From Rotaria socialis (Eukaryota > Rotifera > Eurotatoria > Philodinida > Philodinidae): DNA of 64,000 nt. The stretch is from NCBI GenBank assembly GCA_905331475.1, contig CAJNYU010000997.1:98494-162493 (forward strand). Reading direction: 5' to 3'. A program made the position numbers and the translations under genes. Position 1 is the stretch's first letter; each line of letters begins with the position of its first letter. Below the pieces are notes generated by a model. It was not told where the DNA came from. It searched no databases and saw nothing but the letters and a program-made list of their open reading frames with translations. Of this stretch, positions 51,822-63,556 are shown piece after piece.

Positions 51822-51852
<31 letters not shown>
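51822..51852. repeat. TA dinucleotide microsatellite
   Basis: A continuous AT run of about 30 bp in the intergenic spacer after chitin synthase. Confidence 0.85.
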
Positions 51853-51858
<6 letters not shown>

Positions 51859-52465
51859 TTATTTCGTAAGGATAACTTTCTGTTCATTCAAATATTTTCC
51901 TCATTCAATAGATATCCAAAATATTTATCTTGGCAGATTCATTTTTTTTGTTCGTAAGTATCAATTATTTTTGAATAGAAAGTATCTTGTCATATAGTAA
52001 CATCTATTTGGAAAACGCACCGTTTGTTATCGTATACGATAATGCTATGGTAATATTATGCGAAAAATATATAATGATATGTTAGAACCTATCTATTAAA
52101 AGTATACCGTAGATAAGAAGTTCAATACTTTTAAATAAACACTTGAACAGTTTTCAATTATTCTTTTTATTGGTCATGGCGATAATGAAGGGAGTATTAA
52201 TCTATCTGTTTCGTCATTGTACCTCTCTTTATGTCTCTTTGTCTTGGTCTCGGTATCTTTTTCTCGCCATTTTCTCCGCTCATTTGATATCCACCATATT
52301 ACAATCGATACGCTTGAGATGAAGCATAGGATATGGGTATTTAGTTATCGTCGCTTTTTACTTCACACACTCATTTATTTTCGTTGTCTGTTCTCTCTTT
52401 TTTTCAATGTAATTTAAACGAACATAAATATAAAGGAGTATATATTCACTATTGTTGAGGACTAT

Positions 52466-52506
52466 CGTCGTCGTCGTCGTCGTCGTCGTCGTTATCATCG
52501 TCGTTG
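52466..52506. repeat. CGT triplet microsatellite upstream of the VPV-rich gene
   Basis: About nine TCG/CGT triplets followed by degenerate TCATCG and GTTGTT units, some 400 bp before the start codon of the gene at 52900. CpG-rich compared with its surroundings. Confidence 0.85.
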
Positions 52507-52899
52507 TTGTTTCTTAATAGTGATGATAGCAGTTGTGTTCAATCAATAGCGACCCATCTACGTACATCTATGTGTATCAGCGTGTGACCGAGTGTGAGAT
52601 TGTAAATTAATAACCACATAAGCGTGCATCGAATGATTTTTTCCTTAGTTTTTATGCAACTTACATTAACATAAAACACAACGAAAAACCACAAAATTAC
52701 GATTTCGAGTATTGATCTTGAATATACAATAATTAAATGATAGGAAAAAAAGATCCGACAAAATATCATGATAAAAACAAGAAGAAATATATTAGGTATA
52801 CTTTATTCACTTTAATTCTTCTTTTTTGTTTTTGTTGTAGATTAGTCTTTGGGTTCATAGCGTTTTTTTTTATTGAATTTTTATATTTGAATATTTACA

Positions 52900-55800
52900 A
52901 TGATTGATCCGCGCTTCGCTAATGCTGGCGCTCTTCCTCTTGTACCTGGCTTTGGTACGCAACAAGTACCCATGCAGTATCATCAACAACCTCAACCTCA
53001 ACGTCATCATCGTCATCATAAGAATAAAGCTCGAAAGGACGAATCACCAGTTAGCCGCGATGAGTCAATACATAAAGTAGATCATGGTCAACCTAATTTC
53101 CTACAGAGTAAATATTTGAGTTTACATCTATATTGAAAGCAACAAAATAATTCATTTATAGATAATGATATGCCTCTTGGTAGTGGTTACGGTGTCCCGT
53201 ATGGTGTCACCGGTTTTGGAGCTAGTGGCGCAGCTGGCTTTCATCAGCAACAACAATTTAGTGGTGGTAATTTTGGATATACCAATCAGTATCAAACTGG
53301 CCCTTATGGTCAAGTTCCTCAATTTGGTGGCCCTGTAGGTCAACCAGTTAAGCAGCATCGACGTCATCATCGACATCGTCGCCAAGAAAAGCCCGAAGAA
53401 ACAAATAATGCTCACGAAGGTGATCAAGAACAAGGAGTTCCTGAGTAAGTTTAAGTGATATGTGATTTATCACATAAAACATTAGACATTTACGAATCGA
53501 TCTGTATTGAAGGCAATTGATTGGTCAACGTTCAACAAGTGCCATGAGCAATGAAGGACCAAAAACACGTTCACCAGCACCAGACGCTGAAAGTGAAGTT
53601 GCTGGTGCACCAGCTCCTCAAAGTAAAAATCGGCGTCATCGTCATCGCCAACAAAATGTTGAACAAACTAATTTTGGACAAGCGCATCAATCACGTCAGA
53701 AAAAATGTCATACTTTAGCTGGTGCTGATGGTTATGGTCATATTAACGATGATTTGATCTTTATTGAACGTGGCGATCATAGCCCACATCGACAAGAACC
53801 ACCCCCAGGTTTTGAATATAAGGGCACAATTGAAGTTCAAGGCATTGATAAAGAATATCGTTCACGATCTCGTGGTTCGGCTGCAGCTCTTCAACCATCT
53901 GTTCCAGTAGTTCAATCATCTATTCCAATTTCTCAACCTGCCGTGCCAACCCCAAGCATGGGTCCTTGTCCACCTGGATGGCAACAAATGATGTTGACGG
54001 CAGGTTCCTGTGGACCATGCCCATCTGGTGGACTGCCATACACTGGACATACGATTGGTGCTATGGGTGGTACTCAACCAGGATTTGGTAGTTTTGGTGG
54101 AGGTTGGTATCGTATTGAGTCGCATACATTTGTATTTTATTCATTCTTCTTTTTATTTGTTCATCAGTTGGTTCTTTTGGATTAACTGGTGCTGGCAATG
54201 GATTTGGTAATTTCGGACCAGGCCTCGGCGGTGGATTTGGTAATTTCGGAGCAGGTGCTTCTTTTCCATCACAATGTCAGTTTGTCGCTGATTATATTTT
54301 TGGATCCAATACTGGTGCTACTAGTACTCCAGGTGGAGCTGGATTTACAAATGGATATCAAAGAACAGGTGGCACTGGTGTTACAGAACAATTGTAAATT
54401 CATATAGCTCTAGATAATATATTGAATATTTTTTCTGCATTTTTTGATTTAGTAAAAATGAACAAGTAGAAGAACATGCTTCTGATCGTCCAACGATTAT
54501 TGAAGTGTGGCAAAGGCGATCAAAAGTAATAACTTTCAAATAATATTTAAATAAAAAATCGATCATAAAAAAATTCTATTTAAAAGTCTGTAAAACATAC
54601 GTCATCACGTCCAACATCTCCGCACCGATCTCCATCACAACCTGGACACGGCTCACATAGTCCAACAACAGGCCCATCATTTGATTTCGAACGATTTCGT
54701 AAAGATATTCTTAATGCTATCGAGTAAAGTGTTCATATATATATATATATATACATAGATATTCAGTTTTTGTTTAAACTGTACCTAAATTGTTTCCTTT
54801 TCTAATAATGAATAGACGTATGGCACCACGTGGAGGATCAGGCTTTACTGATACGCAACCAACTGGTCGTGATGGTGGCACACAAACTCAAATTCCTCCA
54901 ACTCCAGATGAACCTCCAATACGTCACGGAAAATCCCAACAACCTAACACTGGCGAAGTTCGAGTCATTGTACAACCAATACAGCCTGTCTTTTACATGC
55001 CTCGACAAAGTAAGAAAACGAAATCTTTCATTTTCTATAACGAATTTTTATCTTCTCAAATAGCTGAGGGCACAGCACCACAACAACACTTCGGTGGTGG
55101 TTTTGTTGGTCCTGCTCCTGCCATCCAACAGCAAACATCAACTGGCGCAGCTAATATTATTTACATTCCACGTAATGTTTACGTGCCTGTCGTTAAGCCT
55201 GTTTTTGTTCCACGTGAACGTAAGTTATTACTTGACTTTTATTTTCAAGAAATGAAAAAAGATCATTTTTCTTCCCATCCTTTATAGGTGTCATCGTACG
55301 TCCCCAAGTAATACATGTAGCTCGACCAGTACTTGTCGATCGACCCGTGCCGGTTACACAACGACCAATCATAATTGATCGTGAACGACCTGTTCCTGTA
55401 CCCGTTCGTGGTGCTGGTCAAGAAGCAGCATCAACTGGTGGTTCAAAAATTATTCGAGAAGAATATGTTTATCGAGATAATTTACCCGTTGCGTATGGAG
55501 GTCGTTTTCCTGAATTTGCTGGTGGCGTTAATTATGGTTATATGCCCACAGAACAAGAACATCAATATGCATCTAGTTCAACACACGAAACATCGAATAT
55601 CTATCAAACACAAGCACCCGTTATTAATGTAAATGTTCCGAATCAATTTCAACATAGTCAATCGGTTTCTCAATTTGAAGGACAACAAGGTATTAATGAA
55701 AATTTTCACGGATCATATGCAAATTTAGCTGCAACCGAAAGCTCATATCCTGCTGCTATTAATAATGATTATTTAGCTACACAACAAGAACAACAATACG

Positions 55801-56312
55801 CAAATACTTCAACACATGAAACAGGAAACATGTATCAAACAGAAGGACCAGTTATTAATGTGAATGTTCAAAATCAATATCAACACAGCCAATCCGCTTC
55901 TCATCTTACAGGACAAGACGCTACTTGTCAGACATTTGAAGGATCATATTCAGATTTAGTTGGATCAAGCAATGGAATGCCTCTTAATGTTGATCAACGT
56001 AATCAAGATGTTTTTCGACAAGTACTTGACCAATCAGCTCAAATATCAGGTGTACCTCTTCATGGCCCAACACAAATCGAAGTGCTCGATACAGCTGTTA
56101 ATCCTTCTTGGCAAAAAACTGATCAATCAGCATTAATGCGTCGCTATGGTCGTCCAGCATTTGAAATCGTTCATAAAAGTGAAGAAATTGAACAACAAAT
56201 GTACAATGAACTTCGTCAACGAACGAGTAGTACTGGTATCGTAAGATCTTCTTCAACAGCTAGCTATGCCTCAGGTTCCGGTATAGGTGCTGGTGGTATG
56301 GTTCAATATTAA
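52900..56312 (+). CDS. Unrecognised large Gly/Gln/Pro-rich protein with VPV-type segment
   Basis: About nine exons with mostly 45-70-bp GT-AG introns encode roughly 950 residues. It starts MIDPRFANAGALPLVPGFG. Low-complexity blocks follow: His/Arg patches (RHHRHHKNK, HRRHHRHRRQ), a Gly/Phe/Tyr-rich stretch (GSGYGVPYGVTGFGASG) and GFGNFGPGLGGGFGNFG. A more conserved-looking part (IEVQGIDKEYRSRSRGSAA) includes GFEYKG. At 55.15-55.42 kb there is a valine-proline segment (NVYVPVVKPVFVPRERVIV, HVARPVLVDRPVPVTQRP, RERPVPVPVRG). Two 77-residue tandem copies (55539-55769 and 55770-56000) share STHET.N.YQT, PVINVNV and NQ.QHSQS. The C-terminus has RRYGRPAFEIVHKSEEIEQQ. No signal peptide, membrane span or enzyme motif is seen. 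VPV-type repeats resemble protist alveolins and articulins (sheet-forming cortical cytoskeleton), so a structural role is a guess; orthology is not claimed. Confidence 0.8.
55539..56000 (+). repeat. Tandem 231-bp coding duplication (77 aa x 2)
   Basis: Copy 1 begins YMPTEQEHQYASSSTHET and copy 2 begins YLATQQEQQYANTSTHET, exactly 231 bp apart. Both continue to PVINVNV, an NQ(F/Y)QHSQS block and (H/E)GSY(A/S)(N/D)L. Protein identity is about half by eye, so the duplication is not recent. Confidence 0.85.
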
Positions 56313-58662
56313 ATATTTCGAATTTGTTCCTCCTATTGTCATTTGAAACATTTTATCCTACGTGTTATGTTTTGTTTTATTAACATAACATAAATAGACA
56401 ATCGTGTTGATTAATTGTCATGCATTGGTTTTCTTCAAGGATTTTCCCCTTAATTTGCCGCTTACCGATTAGAAGAATCACTTTTCTTCTTTGGCACCAC
56501 TTTAATGTGTTCCATTGTATTGTTTATTGTTCTTTATTTGAAATATTTCGTTTCTTTTTCTGTTTCTAGAATACTATTGCTCATGCTATTTCTTTTCTTT
56601 TTTCTTGGTTTTAAAAATAAAAAGAAACAATAATCAATGCTAGAATCGTCTACAGTCGTATACGCAACTTGATAAATTTCATGACCATCATAAAAATATC
56701 GATAGTCATTCAGCAGTTTTTTCAAAATTTCGATAGAAAAAATTTAATTTCAAATAGAATCTGATTAGAAAAATACAAAAAACTAATTTAATTAATTATG
56801 AAAATCTTTATACCTAACTATCTGTTCAATAATTCTTCGATAGAAACAGTTAGTGACCTCCAATTATAAATAATATAAAGAGCAGATCTTCTCATTTCTT
56901 TATATATGATATTGTATGTAGTAAAACTATTAAAAAATGTATTATGTTGGTAAAAATTCAAAAATAAAAGCTGTATCTAAGCTCAAGGCACAATGTACTG
57001 AATTATTTTCTCGATACGTGCCTGATGAATTCGTTAAACTCAGGATAAATTCAATTGTAGTGTATAACATTTTTATAGAATTTGAGCAGATTTTTCAACT
57101 TTGCCACCAAAACTGTCTTCAACAAAAACACTATGGTCCTGGATTGGAATGACGTCTTGAATTTTTCTTTTTCTATTGTTGAAATCAATTATGACTAGTT
57201 GCTGCTGTTCTCTAGTCATTATAAGGTTGCATTCACCCTCTACATAACTGTGACACCAACTTCAAATGGCTGAACTTGAATCATATCTGATAGAAGTTCG
57301 ATAACATGGAAGAAGTTAAACAAAACAAAAATGCCTGATTCTTTTACATCCTGTAACTCTTTTTTTCCGTCTCGCTTTACGTAGATCAATTAGAAAACAA
57401 AACTTGATACTTATTCATACTAATGCGTAAGTACATAACACCCACAGCTCAGTTGTGCGTAGACGAACAGGAGAAAGAGTAACAATAATAAGAAAAGATC
57501 CTGCTGTTTATCAAATTGAGAGGAAATTCCTGCGGTTAAACTATTCATACGTCATTAGTCGAAACTAAATTTAGACCTTTTAAATAATAAAAATGAATAC
57601 AGGTCGCAATTCATTTATCTTCTCATTCAAAAGCAAGATTGCATGCTCTCTACTAATTGAATGAGTCTAACTAAGTGAGTCAATATAAGATTTTTCAGCG
57701 ACAACGCGCAGTCTTCTTTTTTTAACGAAAATCTTCATAGACTAAAAATTGTTTTCTTTTCCCTGCCAGTTAGAAAAGCAGAGGATGCTCGTTTGTATTT
57801 GCGGAAAGAATATAAGATGCCGGCAATGCATCCATTCCATAGATAATGTATACTCAATTAATTGATCGGTCATTATAAAATGTCAGAAATAACATATTGA
57901 GATTTGAGATATGCAATTACATACGTCCATGTCAAGTTGATTCGGAAATATTCTCGACAACAGATATAAATATTCGATAGAGAATTGACAGACTGTTCAA
58001 CGCACGTCATATCAAATACGACGAGACAGGTAGCTGAAGAATATATAAATTTAGATTTCGTACTCAGATAAATCATTAAAAGAGAAGAGAAAAAGAATAG
58101 ATTAGATCGTTCGAATACTATCAGAACTATAATATGAGCCTATGAACTAATGTGATAGTGATCATAGTAATAAGGTTATCACATTTTCGTAGTTATAAAA
58201 ACTAGAAAAATAGTAAGGACACGCGTCAGATAAATTTCTTTTTTATATCAAAATAATTGTGATAGTATTCTGTCGATAATATCTATCTGTATACAATCAT
58301 GTGTTCGTCCGTGTTAGTAATAACACGATAATGAAAACTAGAGATGAGCAACCTTTTCACCTAGTCTAGACTTGAAAAGGTTAAAGTAGTCAAATAGATC
58401 CTATAATTATTGGAATCAAAGTTTACATTTCAATGAGAAGAGAATACGTCTCTATGATTATTGAAAAATCTTTTATATCTGTTTCATATTGTTATCCATA
58501 GTGCAAAAAAAGACAGATAGAGAGATGTATACAAATCTAGATAAGGTCGTTGTTGAATGACAGATCTGTTTTCTTAATGAAATATATACTTTTTCTCTAG
58601 AAACATCATCGATCATGGAACAAGTCAATAATAATCCTGGTTAAATCTACATCGGTAGATAC
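56313..58662. other. Intergenic, no supported gene
   Basis: 2.3 kb of AT-rich DNA. A minus-strand frame near 57.23-57.07 kb (MTREQQQLVIIDFNN... DHSVFVEDSFGGKVEKSAQ) reads somewhat protein-like but is only about 50 codons and isolated; it could be a gene remnant. The SLC6 5' region, including a uORF at 58615-58644, ends the block. Confidence 0.5.
58615..58644 (+). promoter_or_regulatory. Upstream ORF before the SLC6 start
   Basis: ATG GAA CAA GTC AAT AAT AAT CCT then GGT TAA: a nine-codon reading frame ending 18 bases before the main ATG at 58663. A TTTTTCTCTAG acceptor-like sequence at 58590-58600 lies just upstream, so the uORF should be in the mature leader whether that site is used by cis- or trans-splicing. 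Confidence 0.55.
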
Positions 58663-61084
58663 ATGTCGACGAACAACAATGATCAACAATATGTACCAAT
58701 GCTCATTTCAAAAGATTCTCATTCACTAGAAACAAAGAATATGTTTGTTTCACCACCAACAACATCATCAGCAATAGTTCAAGTAACAAACAACATAATG
58801 AAGCCGCGTGAACGTGACAATTGGAGTAATCGTATTGTTTATCTTCTATCAATTATTGGATTCGTTGTCGATCTCGGTAAAGTTTTGTTTTTAAATATTT
58901 TAAGTAGACTGAACAATTTTTGAAACATTGTATATTTGAAATCAATACATAAAATATCTAATAGAAATTCATTCATGCATTATTTTTGAATAAATAATTC
59001 AAATGTGGCTTATATGAATGATCATTTTACTGAAGAAAAATCTAAGTACTTAAACTGTAAAAAATAGTTCTATCTTACATTCTAACTTTGATACTATGTA
59101 GAACTTAGAATATTCGTCTTCTATTTTTGATACAAAAAAAAAAAGAAGATGAAAAAATTCATTTTTTTTCTTTACGAAATACAGTTTCAATTGTAAATAT
59201 TTAGAGAAATTATCAGATAATGTATTATGTGAAATAGGATCATCTGAGAGGGTTTTTCCAAATCAATAATAATAAACAAACGTTTTCAGTAGATAGAAAG
59301 TTTCTGTATGATTTTTTCATACTGATGAAAAATAAGTAGAGTGAGAAATTATGTTTCTTGTATATAAAAGATTATATATAGAAATTTCAACTGTTTTTAT
59401 TTCTTTGAAGGTAACGTTTGGCGTTTTCCAACAACATGCTATCGAAATGGTGGTGGAGCTTTTCTTGTTCCGTATTTTACTTTCTTATTTCTTGTTGGTC
59501 TTCCATGTAAGTTATGTCTTGCAATAGATTTTCTTTTTAAAATGATCGATTGTTTTTCTTTCTTCCTAAAAAGGTATGTATTTGGAATTGGCTATCGGAC
59601 AATATCATCGTCTCGGCTACATAACAATATGGAATAAAATATGTCCACCATTGAAAGGTATTGGCTATTCAATGTTAATCATCAATTTATATGTTCTATC
59701 ATATTATAATACAATTATTGCATGGTCGGTTCATTATTGTATAGCATCATTTCGTTTTATTGTACCATGGACATTTTGTGACAACGAATGGAATACACCC
59801 TTATGCTATTCTTTACATAATAAAGGAGCATTGCAAGTTGCACATAATGCATCGTGTTCATCAACAGATGAATATTATGAACGGCGTATGCTTAAATCTC
59901 ATTTATCACCCAGTATTAATCAATTAGGTTCATTACAATGGGAACTGGTTGGATGTTCAATGATTGTTTTTTTTCTCATTTATGCATCAATTTTTAAAGG
60001 TGTTAAAACAGCTGGTAAAGCAATATGGTTTACAGCATTAGTACCCTATGGTGTATTAATTATTTTATTATTACGTTCGTTAACACTTGATGGAATACTC
60101 GAAGGCTTAAAATATTATGTAGCACCATCATTTACACGTTTAAGTGAATATTCAGTATGGCAAGCAGCTGCTGTACAAATATTTTTTAGTTTAGGACCTG
60201 GCTTTGGTGTTCTACTAAGTTATGCAAGTTTTAGTAATACACATGATAATGTATCTAGTACAGCTTTAATAGCTAGTTTTGTTAACTGTTGTACTAGTTT
60301 ATTATATGGTACAGTTGTATTTGCTGGTTTAGGCTATTTATCACATCGATTACATAGTGATGTACGACAATTTACTGAGAGTAATATGGGTCTTGTTTTT
60401 GTTGTTTATCCAGAAATTTTAACATCCATACGTGGTGCACCATTTTTTTCCATCCTTTTCTTTATCATGCTTCTTACATTGGGACTTGATAGTGTATTTG
60501 CCGGTGCAGAAAGTATTTATACAGCAATATCTGATGAATTTCCAATATTAGCTCGTCGTCCTCGTTTATCACGTGCATGTGTTGTATTAGTCCCATTTTT
60601 AGCATCAATACCAACATTAACACATGGTGGAAAATATATTGTTCATTTTATGGATTTTTTTGGTACATCACCATCAATAATGTTTGTAGTTCTATGTGAA
60701 CTTATTGCAACTGTATGGCTATATGGGATCGATAGATTTAGTAGTGACGTTGAAACGATGACTGGACACAAGCCAAGTATTTATTGGCGTATAACTTGCC
60801 GTTATGTCGCACCATTGATACTTCTTATTCTTTATGTTTGCTCATTTATTCAATTTGATAGTCAAGAATTTTCTTCATTTGGTGAAGGAAATACTGCATT
60901 AAGAGTAAGTATTGCTGGGTGGACTATTAGTGCAATATCAACATTACCTATACCAATCTATGCATGTTGGTGGTTATTATTTCGACGTCAAGCATATCTT
61001 GCTGAGCAAAAAACAAAAACCGCAACTGTTCTACCAGAAACAATGCCAACAAAGGGGCTCAATGAACAAGAAGCTTTTATATAG
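58663..61084 (+). CDS. SLC6 sodium-dependent monoamine-type neurotransmitter transporter
   Basis: Three exons (58663-58876, 59411-59506, 59574-61084) give 606 aa. TM1 reads [14 protein letters not shown] then [20 protein letters not shown]. Asp70 in VDLG is at the position that binds the amine in serotonin/dopamine transporters, where amino-acid transporters have Gly. [33 protein letters not shown], the paired loop cysteines in [34 protein letters not shown], the chloride-site-like VNCCTS, and LGLDSVFAG (Asp and Ser of the Na2 site) all fit the SERT/DAT/NET branch. A sequon, NAS, lies in the large extracellular loop. It should have twelve membrane helices, with plasma-membrane uptake of a monoamine driven by Na+/Cl-. 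The precise substrate (serotonin, dopamine, octopamine) cannot be told by eye. The LDSV replaces LDST of human SERT. The first intron is 534 bp. Confidence 0.93.
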
Positions 61085-61275
61085 AGACCACTAGTATTTC
61101 TTTTCTTTTTCTGTTTTTTTTTGCGCTATATTATACTCTCATAGAACTGCAGCAAAGATCGCGAATGATGATTTATTTTATTATATCATAGACACATCTA
61201 TTTCTTGTAACTTGTGTGTATTTATTAAAGAAAACGAAAATCAAAATGCATGTGTAAAAACAAACATGAATTTAG

Positions 61276-61452
61276 TCAATGATCATATGTAAATGGAATT
61301 GATTGATGATCACAAAGAATAAGATTGTCTAATTCTGTTGTATCAATTTCTTCTATTACTTGGCCAAGGTCTTCACAAACAACTGATTCGTGACATAGTC
61401 TACCGGATACAACGCAATGAGCATCGATTGCGCCAAAGGCTTCCGAATAGAT
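61276..61452 (-). CDS. Possible terminal exon of an unidentified minus-strand gene
   Basis: Reading leftward, a TTTTCTTCTTCAATTCTAG acceptor precedes about 58 open codons, IYSEAFGAIDAHCVVSGRLC ... LGQVIEEIDTTELDNLILCD, ending in TGA at 61278-61276. Composition is protein-like (acidic, two Cys pairs), better than random frames here. No upstream exon in phase was found and no family is recognised, so this may be a genuine last exon, a remnant or chance. Confidence 0.35.
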   Translation of the reverse strand: MYSEAFGAIDAHCVVSGRLCHESVVCEDLGQVIEEIDTTELDNLILCDHQSIPFTYDH

Positions 61453-61719
61453 ACTAGAATTGAAGAAGAAAATATATAATTTAGAATCAAATCAATGTGG
61501 CCGAATTCGACAATTCGATTAAAATTTATCATGAACATATATGAATAATTTGTATTTATGTATATTATTGTAAATATAAACTATTAGTGTGTGTTTGTTT
61601 TCTTTTCTTTTTTTTATAATTACATCAGTTGAAAAAACTATTTGAAAGAAAAGAAAAATTTACTATTTATTGAAAGGAAAAAACATCTGATGAGTAAATA
61701 TAACAAGTTGAATTTAAAT

Positions 61720-63020
61720 ATAGAATAAGATTAAAGATCTTTTCTAGAAGCTAATTAGAATCGAATTGATCTCGTATGACCAATGTCATCGAATGATCAT
61801 GAACACCGAGAAAAAGATCATTCCAATGGATCAACAGAAAGACAATGGAGAAACATTCCACGATCTTCAATGAAATCATATTCGATTTGATCGACTGATC
61901 AAGTCAATGTGATCATCTCTTCGAACTAATCGGCCTTTTCTAGAAACTACAATCGAAAGAAAAATGTTTGTCTTTGTCGAAATCGATTGAACGCACCTTT
62001 TCCCATTGAAGAAAAGAATCCTTTCAAGACAGCAAATTTCAATGAAAAGATCTCGCTTAAAACAAATTTCGAGTGATATTCGTTCAAATTTGACCAAAGG
62101 ACGAGAGAAAAGAAATTTAATCATTGATTTTTTTCTTCGACAAACATTGTTGGATTCAATCGGTCAAAACATTGAAGAAATTCTTTTGCTCCTCGAAACT
62201 GCCTGCAAAGATTATTCTCAGTCAATTGTTCTTTTCAAGTAACGATGAACAATGTTTTCCTATTGATCAATTCATTTCTATTGATGATTAAACACATCAA
62301 TTAAGGAAGACATTTCTTCAAATTAATCTTCATTATCTTATCGATGGATTCGAAAAACGAATGAACGAATAGCTAGAGAAATGAACGAAAGAGAACATCG
62401 ACAAGAATATTCAACTTCAATGAAATCAATCCATCAACAAAGCAATCGATGGGATCTCTTTCACACTTGATATCAAATCCATCCGATTGCATATTTCCAA
62501 ATGAAATCTATCGATTGAAGTCTTTTCCAAGAGAGAAATCAGTTCTTCCAATTAAATTTCTTCAATTAGAAATCCTTTGATTCTCTAGAGATGATCAACG
62601 AATTCTGTACAAAAAAGAGATCAATCAGAAAGAAGATCTCTTTTTCCTCAGTAAAATCTTCTGACACAAGTATTCTCATAGTTTCTCCAAAAATCTCCCG
62701 ACTAATAGAAAATCAATCAATCGAGTGGAGAAGAGAAGAGAAGATATTTGACGTTTCATCGCAGTTAATCAATTCGTTATCTGATCAAGAAAACGTTGTT
62801 TTTCAATTCGATCCGACGATGAAAGAAATCTTTTTCAATTGGAGATAAATTTGTTTTCAAAACTTGTCAAAGATGTCGATCAAAATGAAAAAGAACACAA
62901 TCGAATCACTTTTCTCTTCATCGCAATTTTCTTCACTAGTTGATCGAAATCTTTCACTTGAAAATTCTTTCGATCGATGTTCAACAAATTCGTCTGAAGG
63001 ATTTCTTTTCTCAAGATCAA
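61720..63020. other. Block of unusual composition, possibly decayed coding DNA
   Basis: GATC occurs about 20 times by eye in 1.3 kb, several times what this AT-rich background would give, and ATCGA/TCGAT words are also frequent. Plus-strand frames at 62006-62237 (ending LLDSIGQNIEEILLLLETAC..., with a possible donor GTAACG) and 62591-62848 look partly protein-like, but joining them leaves several stops. No family recognised. Confidence 0.4.
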
Positions 63021-63025
63021 TGAAG

Positions 63026-63201
63026 CAGTAGCGAATCTACCAGTTAGGCCACCCGGCGATCGCCACTCACCTTAAGAAATTTTTTTCGATTTTCCCCAGC
63101 AGAAATGAAACAGAAAATAGTCGTTCTGCCTCAAATAGACTTGAAAAACTGTTTTTTGGCCAGGAGCGCCACTCCTAACAGATTTTCTGGATCCGCCACT
63201 G
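63026..63201. mobile_element. Short hAT-like MITE
   Basis: The left end CAGTAGCGAATCTACCAGTTAGG and the reverse complement of the right end, CAGTGGCGGATCCAGAAAATC then TGTTAGG, are related inverted repeats. CAGTGGCGGATCC-type termini are common in hAT elements (general knowledge). The left end looks mutated and no 8-bp duplication was found, so it is probably an old copy or fragment. Confidence 0.6.
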
Positions 63202-63238
63202 CCACCAACTATTAATATCAATAAATCAAAATAAAACA

Positions 63239-63397
63239 ATGAATACAACTGACAAGAATAATGCTCGTACATTAGCTGATTATCATCCTGCCTTTAAGAA
63301 CTTTTCGTGGGGTATGTTGAATTGTTGGTAAATATTAATCTAATCATTTATTATTGTATTTTAAAAAGACAATTCTGCGTATGAGTCAGAAACTTAA
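63239..63397 (+). CDS. Possible small gene or 5' exons of a gene running off the window
   Basis: ATG at 63239 opens MNTTDKNNARTLADYHPAFK then NFSW to a GTATGTT donor at 63312. An AAAAAG acceptor at 63368 continues in phase with DNSAYESET and TAA, giving 33 aa. The first exon is plausible coding sequence (start context AAACAATG). The second exon may be wrong, and the real continuation may lie beyond the window. No family recognised. Confidence 0.3.
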
Positions 63398-63483
63398 ATG
63401 TGACAGTCGAAGAAAAAATGTTCGCTTGTATATTTCTTAGGATTGTAGTATTAAACTACAATCCTATGAAAGGAAATATATAC

Positions 63484-63556
63484 AAACAGTGCTTTCGAGT
63501 ATAATGGTAGTATATCTGCCGGGATTTCAGAAGGTGCATGGTTCTTCGAATCTCAT
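63484..63556 (+). other. Degenerate tRNA-like sequence
   Basis: GAGTATAATGGTAGTAT resembles an A-box/D-arm and GGTTCTTCGAATCTC resembles a B-box/T-arm, about 35 bp apart. Acceptor-stem ends do not pair convincingly and no clean anticodon stem is seen. It could be a tRNA pseudogene or the head of a tRNA-derived SINE. Confidence 0.3.

Larger units (their letters stand above)
50816..52899. other. Intergenic, microsatellite-bearing, no gene seen
   Basis: A 2.1-kb AT-rich spacer. It contains a TA run at about 51822-51852 and a CGT/TCG triplet run at 52466-52492 upstream of the next gene. Short frames on both strands are Phe/Ile/Leu-rich with no start or splice support. Confidence 0.65.
61085..63238. 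other. Mostly non-genic: orphan exon, odd-composition block, MITE
   Basis: After the SLC6 stop come a possible minus-strand terminal exon (61276-61452), AT-rich DNA to about 61.72 kb, a block to about 63.02 kb with unusually many GATC and ATCGA words, and a 176-bp hAT-like element. No complete gene is resolved. Confidence 0.55.

Noticed and set aside
54790-55020. Alternative start of a separate gene at MFPFLIMNRRMAPRGG
   Set aside because: The bases before RMAPRGG are an intron 3' end; the segment continues the 52.9-kb gene (FRKDILNAIE-RMAPRGG).
57070-57240. Minus-strand ~50-codon frame with DHSVFVEDSFGGKVEKSAQ
   Set aside because: Protein-like wording but isolated, without splice sites or recognised family; at most a remnant.
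63072-63272. 66-codon minus-strand frame with GGSGGSRKSVRSGAPG
   Set aside because: It spans the hAT-like MITE; the Gly/Ser stretch is the translated CAGTGGCGGATCC terminus.
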